The notes: a model not told the origin generated them from the sequence alone. A stretch of DNA of 64,000 bases from Rhizobiales bacterium 62-17 (GCA_001898965.1 MKVW01000001.1:370822-434821), one strand, 5' to 3'. Counted from the stretch's first letter, positions 18,250-27,482 are shown. Numbers and translations: made by a program.

Positions 18250-19212
18250 TCACCACGCCCCAGTCGCGGCATTGAACGGCGATTGGCCATCAGGCCGCAG
18301 TTGCCACCGCAAGCCGGCGGCACGTTCACGATAAACCGCGCGGCGTGGCGTGAACGTCCAGATATGTTCGCTGCCGTGAAAGGTCGCCTCGGCATTCGTG
18401 TCGAGATCAACCTTCGCATCGCCCGTCAGTTGCAGCAGATCGCCGGTCGCAAAATCGATGAACAGCAGGCCGGCTTTGCCGTTGGCCAGAATATTGCCGA
18501 GCGTGTTGAAATAGTGATTGCCGAGAAAGTCCGGAATGGTCAGCCGATTGTCCGAGAGGCGCACGAATCCCGGCTTGCCGCCGCGATGCGAGACGTCCAC
18601 CTGCCGCCGCCCGTCGTCGCGATCGGCATAGGTCCCGACGAAGAACGTATCCGCGGTCGCGATCATCCGGCGCGCACGGTCGTCCAGTTCGGACATCCAG
18701 AGCGGCGCCGATCCGCCATCAGTGGGTACGATTTCGCAGTCGCGCAATTGAATGTACTTCGGGCAATTGCCGAAACTGTGTTCGACATCGACGGTGAGGC
18801 CATGATCATCATGGCGATGCAACCAGCCGTTCATCCGATTGCGCCGCCGTGTGTGCAGTTCGATGCCGAGCAGACCGACGCTGGCGCCATCCCCCATCCC
18901 GGCCGTGACAGGATCGGCGCCATTGCGTTGGGCGTGAATGGCGAGCGACGCTGGCGTTGGCGAGGTTATGAAGCCCGGTTGACCTGCCACCAGGCCAGCC
19001 CAGGCATCGCCCATGGCATCCACGGCCCCCACAAGCACGAACGGCAGTTGCGCGAAGAATGCGCGATGCTGGTCGGGCATGAAGGGACGCACGACTTTGC
19101 CACCAAGCGCCGCCATGCGCTCGGCGATGCCCATGCGCTGCTGCAATGCCTTCTCACCCCAATGAAACGGCGAGGCCTCCGGCGGATGAGCTATAGTCTC
19201 ATGATCCAGCAT
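18250..19212 (-). CDS. pyridoxamine 5'-phosphate oxidase-fold protein
   Basis: A 320-residue protein with a split-barrel flavin-binding (PNPOx-like) domain. The recognisable part is PLWMSELDDRARRMIATADTFFVGTYADR followed by DVSHRGGKPGFVRLSD and LTIPDFLGNHYFNTLGNIL, where these proteins bind FMN. The N-terminal half (FHWGEKALQQRMG, then a long PNPOx-like segment) suggests a duplicated or extended architecture. It is the second gene of an operon with the GST at 19223 (10-bp gap), under the divergent LysR gene at 19945. A role in detoxification or redox of small organics is plausible. Confidence 0.8.
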   Translation of the reverse strand: MLDHETIAHPPEASPFHWGEKALQQRMGIAERMAALGGKVVRPFMPDQHRAFFAQLPFVLVGAVDAMGDAWAGLVAGQPGFITSPTPASLAIHAQRNGADPVTAGMGDGASVGLLGIELHTRRRNRMNGWLHRHDDHGLTVDVEHSFGNCPKYIQLRDCEIVPTDGGSAPLWMSELDDRARRMIATADTFFVGTYADRDDGRRQVDVSHRGGKPGFVRLSDNRLTIPDFLGNHYFNTLGNILANGKAGLLFIDFATGDLLQLTGDAKVDLDTNAEATFHGSEHIWTFTPRRAVYRERAAGLRWQLRPDGQSPFNAATGAW

Positions 19213-19222
19213 GTGAATGTTC

Positions 19223-19837
19223 TCAGCGCGCGGCGGCGACGCCGGCGGTTTCTTGAAACGGCACGAAGCCCGGCAGGCTTTCGATGCGTTTCAGCCATTC
19301 GTTGACGTTGCCATAGGCGGAAAGATCGACGTTGCCTTCCGGCGCGCGGGCGACATAGCTGTAAAGCGCGACGTCGGCGATGGTCGGCTGGGCGGCGGCG
19401 AGCCAGTCGCGTTCCTGAAGTTCGGCATCCAGCAAACGCAAGATCGCATGCGCCCGTTGGATGACTTCGTCGGGATTGAACTTGGCGCCGAAGATGGTGA
19501 CGAGACGCGCTGCCGCCGGTCCGAAAGCAATCTGCCCGGCGGCGACGGACAGCCAGCGCTGCACGTGGGCCGCACCGATCGGATCTTCCGGCAGCCATTC
19601 GCCGCGACCGTGCTTCTTGGCGAGATAGATCATGATGGCGTTGGAATCCGGCACCAGCACCCCGTCGTCGTCGAGCAGGGGCACCTGACCGAAACGATTG
19701 AGCTTGAGGTAGTCGGCCGACTTATGCGCGCCCTTCAAAACGTCGAGTTCGACGAGATCGAGCGGAAGCCCCGCCAGCGCGCAAAACAGCCGCACGCGAT
19801 GCGAATGGCCAGACAGGGGATGGTGATAGAGCTTCAT
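19223..19837 (-). CDS. glutathione S-transferase
   Basis: A 204-residue GST. The N-terminal thioredoxin-like domain has [18 protein letters not shown] with the likely catalytic Ser, the cis-Pro loop [10 protein letters not shown] and the gamma-glutamyl contact [10 protein letters not shown]. The C-terminal helical domain carries the N-capping box [11 protein letters not shown]. First gene of a two-gene unit with the PNPOx-fold protein. The divergent LysR regulator 107 bp away is the likely controller. Confidence 0.92.
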   Translation of the reverse strand: MKLYHHPLSGHSHRVRLFCALAGLPLDLVELDVLKGAHKSADYLKLNRFGQVPLLDDDGVLVPDSNAIMIYLAKKHGRGEWLPEDPIGAAHVQRWLSVAAGQIAFGPAAARLVTIFGAKFNPDEVIQRAHAILRLLDAELQERDWLAAAQPTIADVALYSYVARAPEGNVDLSAYGNVNEWLKRIESLPGFVPFQETAGVAAAR

Positions 19838-19916
19838 GAGGCTGCCTTTCCTGAACAGGCGGCAATCTCTAGACTATTACAGATGATGCCTTAATAATCG
19901 TAATTTGAAAATAATT

Positions 19917-19933
19917 ATTCCATTATTCGGAAT
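19917..19933. promoter_or_regulatory. candidate LysR operator (GST/LysR divergent promoter)
   Basis: ATTCC-N7-GGAAT (19917-19921 and 19929-19933) contains the T-N11-A spacing typical of LysR sites. It lies in a strongly AT-rich 107-bp region between the divergent GST and LysR genes, 11 bp before the LysR start, which would suit autorepression. Confidence 0.5.
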
Positions 19934-19944
19934 AGAAGGCTGCG

Positions 19945-20847
19945 ATGGATCGCTTTCAAGCCATGCGAGTCTTCGCCAAGGTGGCGGAGACCGGAAGTTT
20001 TGCCCAGGCCGCCAAGGCCCTTCGCTCGAGCCCACCTGCGGTAACCCGCGCTGTCGCCGCGCTGGAAGATTTGATCGGGACACGGCTCTTCGTGCGCACC
20101 ACGCGCACGGTCACCCTGACCGAGGCTGGCACCCGCTATCTCGACGATTGCCGGCGCATCCTTGCCGAGGTGCAGGAGGCGGAGGCCGCCGCCGCCGGCT
20201 CGTTCGCGACGCCGACGGGCACGTTGACGGTCTCCGCGCCGGCTCTGTTCGGCCGCATCTATGTCCTGCCCATCGTCATGGACTATCTCGATCGCCATCC
20301 GGGCGTGACGGCGCGTGCCTTCCTCGTCGACCGCGTGACGAACCTGCTGGAAGAGGGGATCGATGTCGCGGTTCGTATCGGTCCGTTGCCCGTGTCCAAT
20401 CTCATGGCCACGCGCGTGGGAACGGTGCGGCGCGTGGTCTGCGGTTCGCCCGATTATTTTCGCCGCCATGGCACGCCGCGCGTCCCGGCGGATTTGTCGG
20501 CGCATAGGATCGTCGGCGCGACCAGCACTTGGTCGTTGTCGGAATGGCATTTAGGGCAGGGGCAGAAGACCAGCGTGCGCATCACGCCGCGGCTGCTTTG
20601 CAGCACCAATGATGCGGCGATCGAAGCGGCGGTCCAGGGCTGGGGACTGACGCGGGTGATGTCCTATCAGGTCGCGCCGTTGATCGCCGAAGGCAAACTT
20701 ATCGCCGTCCTCACCGATGACGAGGAAGAGCCTTTGCCCATTCATGTGGTGCATCCGGAAGGCCGCAAGGTCACCGCGAAAGTCCGTGCCTTTGTCGAGC
20801 TGGCGGCGCAGCGCCTCAGGAACAATCCTCTGGTCAATCGGCCGTAG
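19945..20847 (+). CDS. LysR-family transcriptional regulator
   Basis: A 300-residue regulator. The winged helix-turn-helix is at residues 1-60 (MDRFQAMRVFAKVAETGSFAQAAKAL, then PAVTRAVAALEDLIGTRLFVRTTR), in the AaeR/PecT-like subgroup. The rest is the periplasmic-binding-like effector domain. It is divergent from the GST-PNPOx operon, the classical LysR arrangement. Its last 14 bases overlap the 3' end of the next, convergent LysR gene. Confidence 0.92.
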   Translation: MDRFQAMRVFAKVAETGSFAQAAKALRSSPPAVTRAVAALEDLIGTRLFVRTTRTVTLTEAGTRYLDDCRRILAEVQEAEAAAAGSFATPTGTLTVSAPALFGRIYVLPIVMDYLDRHPGVTARAFLVDRVTNLLEEGIDVAVRIGPLPVSNLMATRVGTVRRVVCGSPDYFRRHGTPRVPADLSAHRIVGATSTWSLSEWHLGQGQKTSVRITPRLLCSTNDAAIEAAVQGWGLTRVMSYQVAPLIAEGKLIAVLTDDEEEPLPIHVVHPEGRKVTAKVRAFVELAAQRLRNNPLVNRP

Positions 20848-21748
20848 CGGTGGCGAGGCGTCGTAGCGCCACGCTGAACGCGCGGGCTGCGGGGCCAAGC
20901 GGCTGATCGACGCGATGGGCGAGATAGGCCTCAGAAACGACTTGCGCATTGCGGCCAAGCGCCGTCGTGTTGAGACGCGTAAGGCGGCCTTCCTTGAGAT
21001 CGCGCTCGACCTGCCAAAACGGCAATCGGCCCCAGCCGAGGCCGGCGACGATCAACGCATGTTTGGTGTCTTGCGTGGTGACGCGAACGATTTGCGGGGA
21101 GAGGACGCCAAAGCTGCGTCCCTCCGACAGCGAGGTCGGGTCCGATTGGACGATCTGCAAATGGTCGGCCAGTTCCGGCAGGCCGATGGTTTCAGCCGTG
21201 GCCTGCGCAAGCGCATGATGAGAGGCGATCACCGCCACCATCTCGATCGACGACAGCGCTTCGAGCGCGATGCGCGGATCGCGGAAGTCTTCCCCGACGC
21301 GGATCGCCAGGGTGCTGCGTTGTTCGAGCAGTGCCGCGACCGGCCCGCCCAAGGGCGCGACGGCCAGACGGATCGCCACTGACGGATAGGCCGCATGCAT
21401 CTCCCGCAAGGCCGCGCCCACCTTGGTGAGGGGGAAGAGCGTGTCGACGGTTAGCGACAGCTCCAGTTCGACCCCTTCACCAAGACCACGGGCGCGGGCG
21501 CGCAAGGTATCGACGCGCAGCAGAATGTCCCGGGCGTTGACCAGCAAGGCCTGCCCTTCCGGCGTCAGCACCGGGCGATGGCCGGAGCGATCGAACAATT
21601 GCACGCTGAGGTCGGCTTCCAGATTGGCGATGGCATGGCTGACCGCCGATTGCACCCGCGACAGGCGCTTGGCGCCGGCCCGAAAGCTGCCGGCATCGGC
21701 GACGGTCACGAAGGTGCGGATCTGGTCGAGACTGACGGTTTCAAGCAT
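20834..21748 (-). CDS. LysR-family transcriptional regulator
   Basis: A 304-residue regulator with an N-terminal helix-turn-helix (IRTFVTVADAGSFRAGAKRLSRVQSAVSHAIANLE) and an effector-binding domain. It is divergent from the MFS transporter at 21844, with an excellent inverted-repeat operator between them, so it very probably controls the transporter. The 3' end overlaps the convergent LysR gene by 14 bp. Confidence 0.92.
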   Translation of the reverse strand: MLETVSLDQIRTFVTVADAGSFRAGAKRLSRVQSAVSHAIANLEADLSVQLFDRSGHRPVLTPEGQALLVNARDILLRVDTLRARARGLGEGVELELSLTVDTLFPLTKVGAALREMHAAYPSVAIRLAVAPLGGPVAALLEQRSTLAIRVGEDFRDPRIALEALSSIEMVAVIASHHALAQATAETIGLPELADHLQIVQSDPTSLSEGRSFGVLSPQIVRVTTQDTKHALIVAGLGWGRLPFWQVERDLKEGRLTRLNTTALGRNAQVVSEAYLAHRVDQPLGPAARAFSVALRRLATATAD

Positions 21749-21757
21749 GATCTATCC

Positions 21758-21778
21758 TTTAGATCAGTTTGATCTAAA
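21758..21778. promoter_or_regulatory. operator between LysR gene and MFS transporter
   Basis: TTTAGATCA (21758-21766), spacer GTT, TGATCTAAA (21770-21778): a perfect 9+9 bp inverted repeat 9 bp upstream of the LysR start. Partial copies of the half site (TGATCTA at 21748-21754, TAGATCAG at 21793-21800) flank it, giving the multi-site layout typical of LysR regulation. The second half site lies close to the transporter promoter region. Confidence 0.75.
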
Positions 21779-21843
21779 TTATCTCACTTCTATAGATCAG
21801 GGAAAGTCACCATTTCCACCCGGTGGAGCGAAACGGAGTGGAC

Positions 21844-23082
21844 ATGACGAGCGTGGCTTTGCTGGACCGATCTCAGGCGATGCCGGCCTCCCGGCAATGG
21901 ACCATCGTGAGCCTTCTGGTGGGATCGGGCGTCGTGTCGTCGCTGCAGATCGGCAAGGCGGTCGTCGCCGCGCCGCTGTTGCAGGCCGATTTCAATGTCA
22001 GCCTCACGGCACTGGGATGGTTGACCGGCCTGTTCGCCGTCTTCGGATTTCTGGGCGGCATTCCCGCCGGCGCCGCCGTCTCCCGGATGGGCGATCGCCG
22101 CATCTTCCTTCTTGGTCTTGCCGTCATCGCACTGGGATCGGCGCTCGGCGCGCTCGCGCCGACCTTCGCCGTCTTGCTGCTGGCGCGCGCCATTGAGGGG
22201 CTCGGCATTCTGCTGATAGCCGTCGCCGGCCCGGCGATTCTGCAACGGGTGGTCGATCCGAGCCGGCGCGACGTCGCCTTCGGGCTGTGGAGCTGTTTCA
22301 TGCCCATCGGCATGGCGCTGGCGATGTTGATCGGGCCGCTCTTTGTCGATTGGCACATGCTCTGGTGGGGCTGCGCGGTCTTGGCGGCCGTGGCAGCTTA
22401 TGCGGTCTTTCTCATGGTTCCGACCCGCATTGCTTCCGCCGCACCCGTTCTTTCATCGTCCTGGCGGTCGCTCGTCGCCAACACATGGTTGACGATGCGC
22501 AGCCGTGGCCCGGTTTTGATGGCGGTGTGTTTCGCGCTCTACAGTTTGATGTTTCTGGCGCTGTTCAATTTCCTGCCGGTGCTGCTGAACCAGCGCATGC
22601 AGGTGGCTCACGGCTGGGCCGGTCCTCTGAGCGCGCTTGCCACCGGCGCCAATATCGTCGGCAATCTTGCCGCCGGTCATCTTCTGGCGCGTGGCGTGGG
22701 ACGCGCCAAACTGATCGTCGTCGCGGCCGCCACGATGGGCATCGCCGGGCTTGGCGTCTTCCTGCCGGTGTTCCCCGATACGGTGACGTTTCTCCTGTGC
22801 GTGCTCTTCGCGGCCGTCGGTGGCTTGATCCCGGCAACGTTGTTTTCGACCGTGCCAATCCTTGCGCCGTCGGCGGTTCTCGCGCCGGTGGTCGTGGGCC
22901 TGATGAATTCGGGCGTCAATTTCGGTCAGGTGATCGGCCCCGTTCTCGTCAGCGGCGCTTTCGAGGCCTTTGGCTGGCCGGGTGCCGGCGCCGTCGTTGC
23001 CGTGGCGGCCCTGTTGGCGATCACCGCTGCGATCGCGCTCGGCCTCACACTGGTCGCGATTTCCAAACGCGCCAGCGCTTGA
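21844..23082 (+). CDS. MFS transporter
   Basis: A 412-residue major facilitator with about 12 transmembrane segments. The loop 2-3 motif (AAVSRMGDRRIFLLG) and a C-terminal half beginning near MAVCFALYSLMFLALFNF are visible. It resembles efflux-type or cyanate-type MFS proteins (CynX-like). The ATG at 21844 has a GGAG ribosome site 6 bases upstream; a GTG at 21823 is in frame but lacks one. Substrate unknown; the divergent LysR regulator suggests induction by the substrate. Confidence 0.9.
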   Translation: MTSVALLDRSQAMPASRQWTIVSLLVGSGVVSSLQIGKAVVAAPLLQADFNVSLTALGWLTGLFAVFGFLGGIPAGAAVSRMGDRRIFLLGLAVIALGSALGALAPTFAVLLLARAIEGLGILLIAVAGPAILQRVVDPSRRDVAFGLWSCFMPIGMALAMLIGPLFVDWHMLWWGCAVLAAVAAYAVFLMVPTRIASAAPVLSSSWRSLVANTWLTMRSRGPVLMAVCFALYSLMFLALFNFLPVLLNQRMQVAHGWAGPLSALATGANIVGNLAAGHLLARGVGRAKLIVVAAATMGIAGLGVFLPVFPDTVTFLLCVLFAAVGGLIPATLFSTVPILAPSAVLAPVVVGLMNSGVNFGQVIGPVLVSGAFEAFGWPGAGAVVAVAALLAITAAIALGLTLVAISKRASA

Positions 23083-23203
23083 CGCGCGCTTATCCTTAAC
23101 GATCGGTAAATCGAAAAAAGCTCCGCGGCCGATGCGTTAAAACAGTTGTGTAACAGAATGTCGCTACAAGAACGGCCGCGATCCATTGGGGCTGATCTCT
23201 ACT

Positions 23204-24487
23204 ATGGCGACTAAACATTTCAGAAATTTGTTGCGAGCCACTGATGGCAATGTCGCGGTGATGGTCGCTTTCGCGCTCCTGCCGATGTTGATCATGATCG
23301 GTGCGGCCGTCGATTACAGCCGCGACCTGCGCGTGCAGACGGCTTTGCAGGCGGCTGTCGATGCCGCGGCACTCAACACAGCCCGCCAGTCGCCCGGTCT
23401 GACGAGCGAGCAGATGTTGGCGATCGCGCAAAAATCCGTGGCCGCCAGCTTCGGTGTTACCGGTGTGAGCGATCCGACCACGACGATGGTCTATACACCG
23501 GTCGGAAACAAGAATGCGACCATCCAAGTGACGGCGCGGGTTTCGGTCCCGACCACATTCATGAACCTGGTCGGCGTCAAGACGAACGATGTGGCGGCAA
23601 CCTCCACGTCGACCTGGGGCAGCACCAGGCTGCGGGTTGCACTGGCGCTCGATAATACGGGCTCGATGGACGATCCGCCCAAAAAAAAGGGCGACCCCAA
23701 AAAAATCGAAGCGCTGAGAACGGCCACCAATAATCTGCTTACCTCTTTGAAAAACGCTGCTGGCAAGGATGGCGATGTCTATGTGTCGATCGTCCCCTTC
23801 GCCCGCGTCGTCAATGTCGGCAAGGATAATGTCGCGGCATCATGGATCACATGGAACTATTGGCTTCCCAATGACGCTCTGAGGTGGTGCGGGTCCACCT
23901 GCAGCCGAGACAACTGGGACGGCTCGGTGATGGACCGCGATAAAAATTCCAACCTCAGCAATATAGCGCCAACCAGCAGTTCAACGCTTTTCCCGGCTAC
24001 GCAGGCCTCGGATTCGCCGGTCAGCCTGATGGGTCTGAGCTATGATTGGGCCAAGCTGAAAACCAAGGTTGATTCGATGAAGCCCAATGGCGCCACCAAT
24101 CAAACCATCGGTATTGCTTGGGCGTGGCAGTCGCTAACCACGGGCGCGCCGCTGAATGCGCCGGCAAAAGACGAGGCCTACAAATATACGGATGTCATCA
24201 TCATTCTCAGCGACGGTCTCAACACCCGGGACCGTTGGGACGGCAACGGTCGCGATTATTCCCCAGAGGTTGATGCCCGGCAGAAACCCCTGTGCGACGC
24301 CATCAAGAAGACTGGCGTTGTTATCTATAGCGTGCAGGTCAATACTAACAATGATCCCACTGCCGAGGCTTTGAAATATTGTGCCAGTGATCCCGCGAAA
24401 TTCGTGATGCTCACGACGGCCGATCAGATCATCACGACGTTCGAGTCCATCGGCGCGTCGTTGTCGCAACTGCGTCTGTCGAACTGA
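23204..24487 (+). CDS. TadE/TadG-type pilus assembly protein with vWA domain
   Basis: A 427-residue protein. The N terminus has the Flp/Tad-like pseudopilin region (ATDGNVAVMVAFALLPMLIMIGAAVDYSRDLRVQTALQAAVDAAALNTAR), a single membrane anchor found in TadG-like proteins. A von Willebrand A domain follows with the MIDAS motif LDNTGSMDD and the later ILSDGLNTRD. Tad proteins of this class sit at the envelope and help assemble adhesive pili. No other tad gene is in the window, so this is one of the dispersed paralogues common in Hyphomicrobiales. A TTG at 23186 is in frame, but the ATG at 23204 fits better. Confidence 0.88.
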   Translation: MATKHFRNLLRATDGNVAVMVAFALLPMLIMIGAAVDYSRDLRVQTALQAAVDAAALNTARQSPGLTSEQMLAIAQKSVAASFGVTGVSDPTTTMVYTPVGNKNATIQVTARVSVPTTFMNLVGVKTNDVAATSTSTWGSTRLRVALALDNTGSMDDPPKKKGDPKKIEALRTATNNLLTSLKNAAGKDGDVYVSIVPFARVVNVGKDNVAASWITWNYWLPNDALRWCGSTCSRDNWDGSVMDRDKNSNLSNIAPTSSSTLFPATQASDSPVSLMGLSYDWAKLKTKVDSMKPNGATNQTIGIAWAWQSLTTGAPLNAPAKDEAYKYTDVIIILSDGLNTRDRWDGNGRDYSPEVDARQKPLCDAIKKTGVVIYSVQVNTNNDPTAEALKYCASDPAKFVMLTTADQIITTFESIGASLSQLRLSN

Positions 24488-24490
24488 GGT

Positions 24491-25669
24491 TTACTGCGAC
24501 GGGCCGATCACCCGCACCCGGCGGTTGCGGCCCTCGGCGTCCTTGCTCTCCTGACGCCGCCCGTCGGTGACGCCGTAGACGCTGCCGCGCGTGGCGCGCC
24601 CGCCTTCGATGCCGGCGCTGGCGGAGCTTGCGGTGGGCACGTTTTCGCCGCTCGCCGCGTCCTGCTTTTCCGTCTCTTGAATGGCCGACAGGGTGGAGGC
24701 CGGCGGCTGCGTCTGCGGTTGTGGCGCGTTACGCGCATTGGCTGCGGCTTGCGTGCCGCGTGGCGCACGGGGCCGCGACAGTTCTTCGGCTTTCTCAGGT
24801 GTGACGATCAAATCGTTGCGGCGCGAGCCGAGCAGTTTCTCGGCGCCGTCGAGCACTTCCGCCCAGGATTTGCCGGGCGGCTTGCAGGAGCAGGTCGGAT
24901 CGTAAGTCTTCTTGAACTTGCCGGCATTGGGCAGGCTTGTGTAGCTCATGCCGGCGTTGTTGATGGCATCTTCGATATTGCCGCCATTGGTGAACCGATA
25001 GACTTCCGTTTCGGCATTCGGGCAGAGCGCCTTGCAGAGATCGGCGAAACTGTCGAGATCGCGGCTACCGGCGCTGTAGCTGACCGGGAAGAAGCCGCCG
25101 TCGCAGGTGCGCACGCAGATCGCCGTCGAACCGCCGCCGCGCGGACGCTGGTCGTCACCGCCGAGATCGTCGTCGGGCAGGGGATTGACCGGCAGTTGCT
25201 CGTATTGCGGCCCGCCGCCGAACAATTGCTCGAAGAAGGAGCGCGGCTGCTGCACGGCGACCTGATTGTTGCGACAATAGGTATTGTACTGCGCGATGAG
25301 CTGGGTGCGGCCACCGCTCGCCATCTGCACCTGCGCCTGCAGATTGGCGAGATTGGCCTGCATGGCTCCGATGCGCTGTTCCAGCGGCCCGCATTGCGCC
25401 GGCGGCGGCGAGCCGAAGAACAGGAATTGCCGGCGATCGCAGCCGAGCGATTGAGCATAGGCCTGGGTGCGGGCGAGTTCGCCACGCTGCCGGTTCAGCG
25501 CGGTGAGATAGCGCCCGGCGCTGCCGCCTTGGCCCGTGCGGGCGATCTGCGCCTGCAAGGCGCTGCAATCGACCTGCGCCAGGGCGGGTGTTAGGGCGGG
25601 CGTCAGCCAGGAGAGAAGACAGATGGAGGCCATGCCGGCGATCCGTCGTGCGGTACGCAGGCCCGGCAT
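24491..25669 (-). CDS. DUF2865-family secreted protein
   Basis: About 392 residues with a signal-type N terminus (MPGLRTARRIAGM, hydrophobic stretch, ALAQVDC). A Gln-rich helical region follows. The core ICVRTCDGGFFPVSYS with the downstream DLCKALCPNAETEVYRF is the DUF2865 hallmark, a Hyphomicrobiales-specific family with paired cysteines. The C terminus is low-complexity, rich in Ala, Pro and Gln. The frame is open to 25756; starts at 25756, 25711 and 25669 are all possible, and I prefer 25669 because it gives a normal signal peptide and an AAGG ribosome site. Function unknown. It ends 3 bp from the convergent Tad-like gene. Confidence 0.82.
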   Translation of the reverse strand: MPGLRTARRIAGMASICLLSWLTPALTPALAQVDCSALQAQIARTGQGGSAGRYLTALNRQRGELARTQAYAQSLGCDRRQFLFFGSPPPAQCGPLEQRIGAMQANLANLQAQVQMASGGRTQLIAQYNTYCRNNQVAVQQPRSFFEQLFGGGPQYEQLPVNPLPDDDLGGDDQRPRGGGSTAICVRTCDGGFFPVSYSAGSRDLDSFADLCKALCPNAETEVYRFTNGGNIEDAINNAGMSYTSLPNAGKFKKTYDPTCSCKPPGKSWAEVLDGAEKLLGSRRNDLIVTPEKAEELSRPRAPRGTQAAANARNAPQPQTQPPASTLSAIQETEKQDAASGENVPTASSASAGIEGGRATRGSVYGVTDGRRQESKDAEGRNRRVRVIGPSQ

Positions 25670-25886
25670 CGGAGCCTTGGTCGGCAAAGGGCTGGTCAGT
25701 GAGTCTGGCATCAAGCGTTTGAAACTCGTCGGCCCAGATTCATCAGCTCTGGCCATTGATTCGGGAGCCGACCCATTCTGGGAGCGGCGCGCGGCGAACT
25801 TTCGTTAACTTCTTGTTCCCTTGATGGCAATCGTTGTAGCGCCAAGCGCACACCCCATATGAGAAGCGTCGTTTCGGAGGCCGTAC

Positions 25887-26417
25887 ATGTCACATTTGAA
25901 GGGATTTGCCAGATTTTGCGGGGCTTTGGCCGTCATGGCCGTGGCCGCCGGCAGCGCCGCTCAGGCGGCTGGTGAACCAGAATTGATCTTCCGCAAATCC
26001 ACAGTCTTCAAATGGCTGACGCCCAACGACAAGCTGGCGACCTATGCGATCGACGATACGGTCGTTGACGGGGTGGCCTGCCATTACACCGTGCCGGAAA
26101 AGGGCGGCTTCAAAGGCATGTTCGGTGTCGCAGAAGAAGTGTCGGACATTTCGCTGGCCTGCCGGCAATACGGCCCGATCAGTTTCAAGGCCAAATTCGA
26201 ACAGGGCGACGTGGTGTTTTCCGAGCGCCGCTCGCTGATCTTCAAGAAGATGCAGATCGTGCGCGGCTGCGACCCCAAGCGCAACGTGCTGGTCTACATG
26301 GTCTATTCGGACAAGCTGATCGACGGCAGCCCGAAAAACTCAACCTCCAGCGTGCCAATCATGCCGTGGGGCGCGAGCGGCGACATCCCAAAATGCGCTG
26401 ATTTCCTGAAGGATTAA
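25887..26417 (+). CDS. creA: CreA family protein
   Basis: A 176-residue exported protein. A signal peptide (to about residue 27, AAQAAG) is followed by the CreA core: STVFKWLTPNDKLATYAIDD, GFKGMFGVAEEVSDISLACRQYGPI, then RSLIFKKMQIVRG and KRNVLVYMVYSDKLIDGSPKNS. The family is widespread in Proteobacteria, named from the E. coli cre locus, but its biochemical role is not known. No creBCD genes are nearby. The stop codon overlaps that of the convergent MarR gene by 4 bp. Confidence 0.88.
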   Translation: MSHLKGFARFCGALAVMAVAAGSAAQAAGEPELIFRKSTVFKWLTPNDKLATYAIDDTVVDGVACHYTVPEKGGFKGMFGVAEEVSDISLACRQYGPISFKAKFEQGDVVFSERRSLIFKKMQIVRGCDPKRNVLVYMVYSDKLIDGSPKNSTSSVPIMPWGASGDIPKCADFLKD

Positions 26418-26875
26418 GAGCTTTTGCTCCGCAGCTCCCGCACGAAGGCGTCGATCATGGTGGCGCCTCGGTGGGCGAAGTCGTCGATCGCCGCGCGCTC
26501 GACCTCGCTGTAGCGGGCGGTGATTTCGGCGGTCTTCTGCGCCAACCTGGCGAAAATCTGCTCGATCTCGGCCAGACTTTCGGGGACCGCCTCGATCATG
26601 GTTTTGCGCCGGTCGTGCGGATCGGCGACGCGGCGCACGAACCCCTTTTTTTCCAGCCGGTCGACGACACCGGTGATGGCGCCGGTGGTCAGGGCACTGT
26701 CCTCGGCCAGCCGGCCGGCGGTCATTGGACCATGGGTCAGCACGATATCCAGGCATTTATGGTCGGTGATGTTGAGGCCGAGATGATCGGCGATCGCCTG
26801 ATGCAGGAAAATCGTGCGCGCGCTCAATTCGCGCCAGCCATTCACGCCGTCCATTCCACGCGGTTTCGTTGACAT
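26414..26875 (-). CDS. MarR-family transcriptional regulator
   Basis: A 153-residue winged helix regulator. The DNA-binding part is MTAGRLAEDSALTTGAITGVVDRLEKKGFVRRVADPHDRRKTMIE with the typical DRR wing. An AGAGG ribosome site precedes the start. It is divergent from the NTF2-fold gene at 26945; a short inverted repeat lies between them. Ligand unknown. Confidence 0.93.
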   Translation of the reverse strand: MSTKPRGMDGVNGWRELSARTIFLHQAIADHLGLNITDHKCLDIVLTHGPMTAGRLAEDSALTTGAITGVVDRLEKKGFVRRVADPHDRRKTMIEAVPESLAEIEQIFARLAQKTAEITARYSEVERAAIDDFAHRGATMIDAFVRELRSKSS

Positions 26876-26904
26876 CGCCTCTGCTTTATCTTACAAGAAA
26901 TATA

Positions 26905-26919
26905 TCTTAGATACTAAGA
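26905..26919. promoter_or_regulatory. candidate MarR operator
   Basis: TCTTAG-ATA-CTAAGA (6+6 bp inverted repeat) lies in a markedly AT-rich stretch between the divergent MarR gene and the NTF2-fold gene, about 30 bp from the regulator start. Size and place fit a MarR dimer site. Confidence 0.5.
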
Positions 26920-26944
26920 ATTATACATCGTGAGTGAGGCTAAC

Positions 26945-27418
26945 GTGACCGACACGGGAAAGCAAACCCAGGCCAGCGATAGCTTGCCGGCTGGTGATGC
27001 CGCCGCCATCGGCGGTCTGATCACGCAATTGACGCGGGCCTGGAATGCCGGCGACGGCACGGCCTATGGCGCCGGCTTCACCGAAACCTGCGACTACGTC
27101 ACCTTCAACGGCGATCGGCTGCGCGGGCGGCAAGCTGTGGCGGAGAGCCATCAGGCTTTGTTCGACACGCATCTCAAAGGCTCGCGGATCACCTTCGAGA
27201 CCGTCGATGTGAAGCCGCTCGATGCCGCGACCATGCTCGTTCACAGCATCGGCAACAGCCGGCTGGCCGGACAGAAGACCTTCCATCCCTCACGCCGCTC
27301 GATCCAGACCCTGGTGGCGGTGCGCGAAGGGACGGGCTGGCGGTTCGCCGCCTTCCACAACACGCGCATCTTCGCCATCACGCCATGGCGGGCGCTGCTG
27401 ATGAAGTTCGGGATTTAG
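26945..27418 (+). CDS. SgcJ/EcaC-like NTF2-fold protein
   Basis: About 157 residues, in the SnoaL/DUF4440-type cone-shaped fold. Visible blocks are ITQLTRAWNAGDGTAYGAGFTETCDYVTFNGDRLRGRQAVAESHQALFDT and the end GWRFAAFHNTRI, which match the SgcJ/EcaC family. The GTG at 26945 follows a GAGG ribosome site; a GTG at 26930 is also possible. Proteins of this fold are small-molecule binders or enzymes; no active residues can be assigned. Probably controlled by the divergent MarR regulator. Confidence 0.8.
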   Translation: MTDTGKQTQASDSLPAGDAAAIGGLITQLTRAWNAGDGTAYGAGFTETCDYVTFNGDRLRGRQAVAESHQALFDTHLKGSRITFETVDVKPLDAATMLVHSIGNSRLAGQKTFHPSRRSIQTLVAVREGTGWRFAAFHNTRIFAITPWRALLMKFGI

Positions 27419-27419
27419 G

Positions 27420-27475
27420 CATAGCGTTTCAAAGTTTGGCTCAGCCAAACGCCATGAAGACGCGTCTAAATGACA
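27420..27475. repeat. REP-like hairpin
   Basis: A GTTTGGC / GCCAAAC stem with a TCA loop (27434-27450) sits between ATAGCGTTTC and GAAGACGCGTCTAAA. These flanking words also frame the hairpin at 17082-17107. It lies just after the stop codon at 27418 and could double as a weak terminator. Confidence 0.65.
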
Positions 27476-27482
27476 AAGCAGG

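Noticed and set aside
24677..25594. A 305-codon plus-strand frame opposite the DUF2865 gene
   Set aside because: The minus-strand frame has a signal peptide and the DUF2865 Cys motif; the plus frame has only Arg/Ala/Gly-rich composition.
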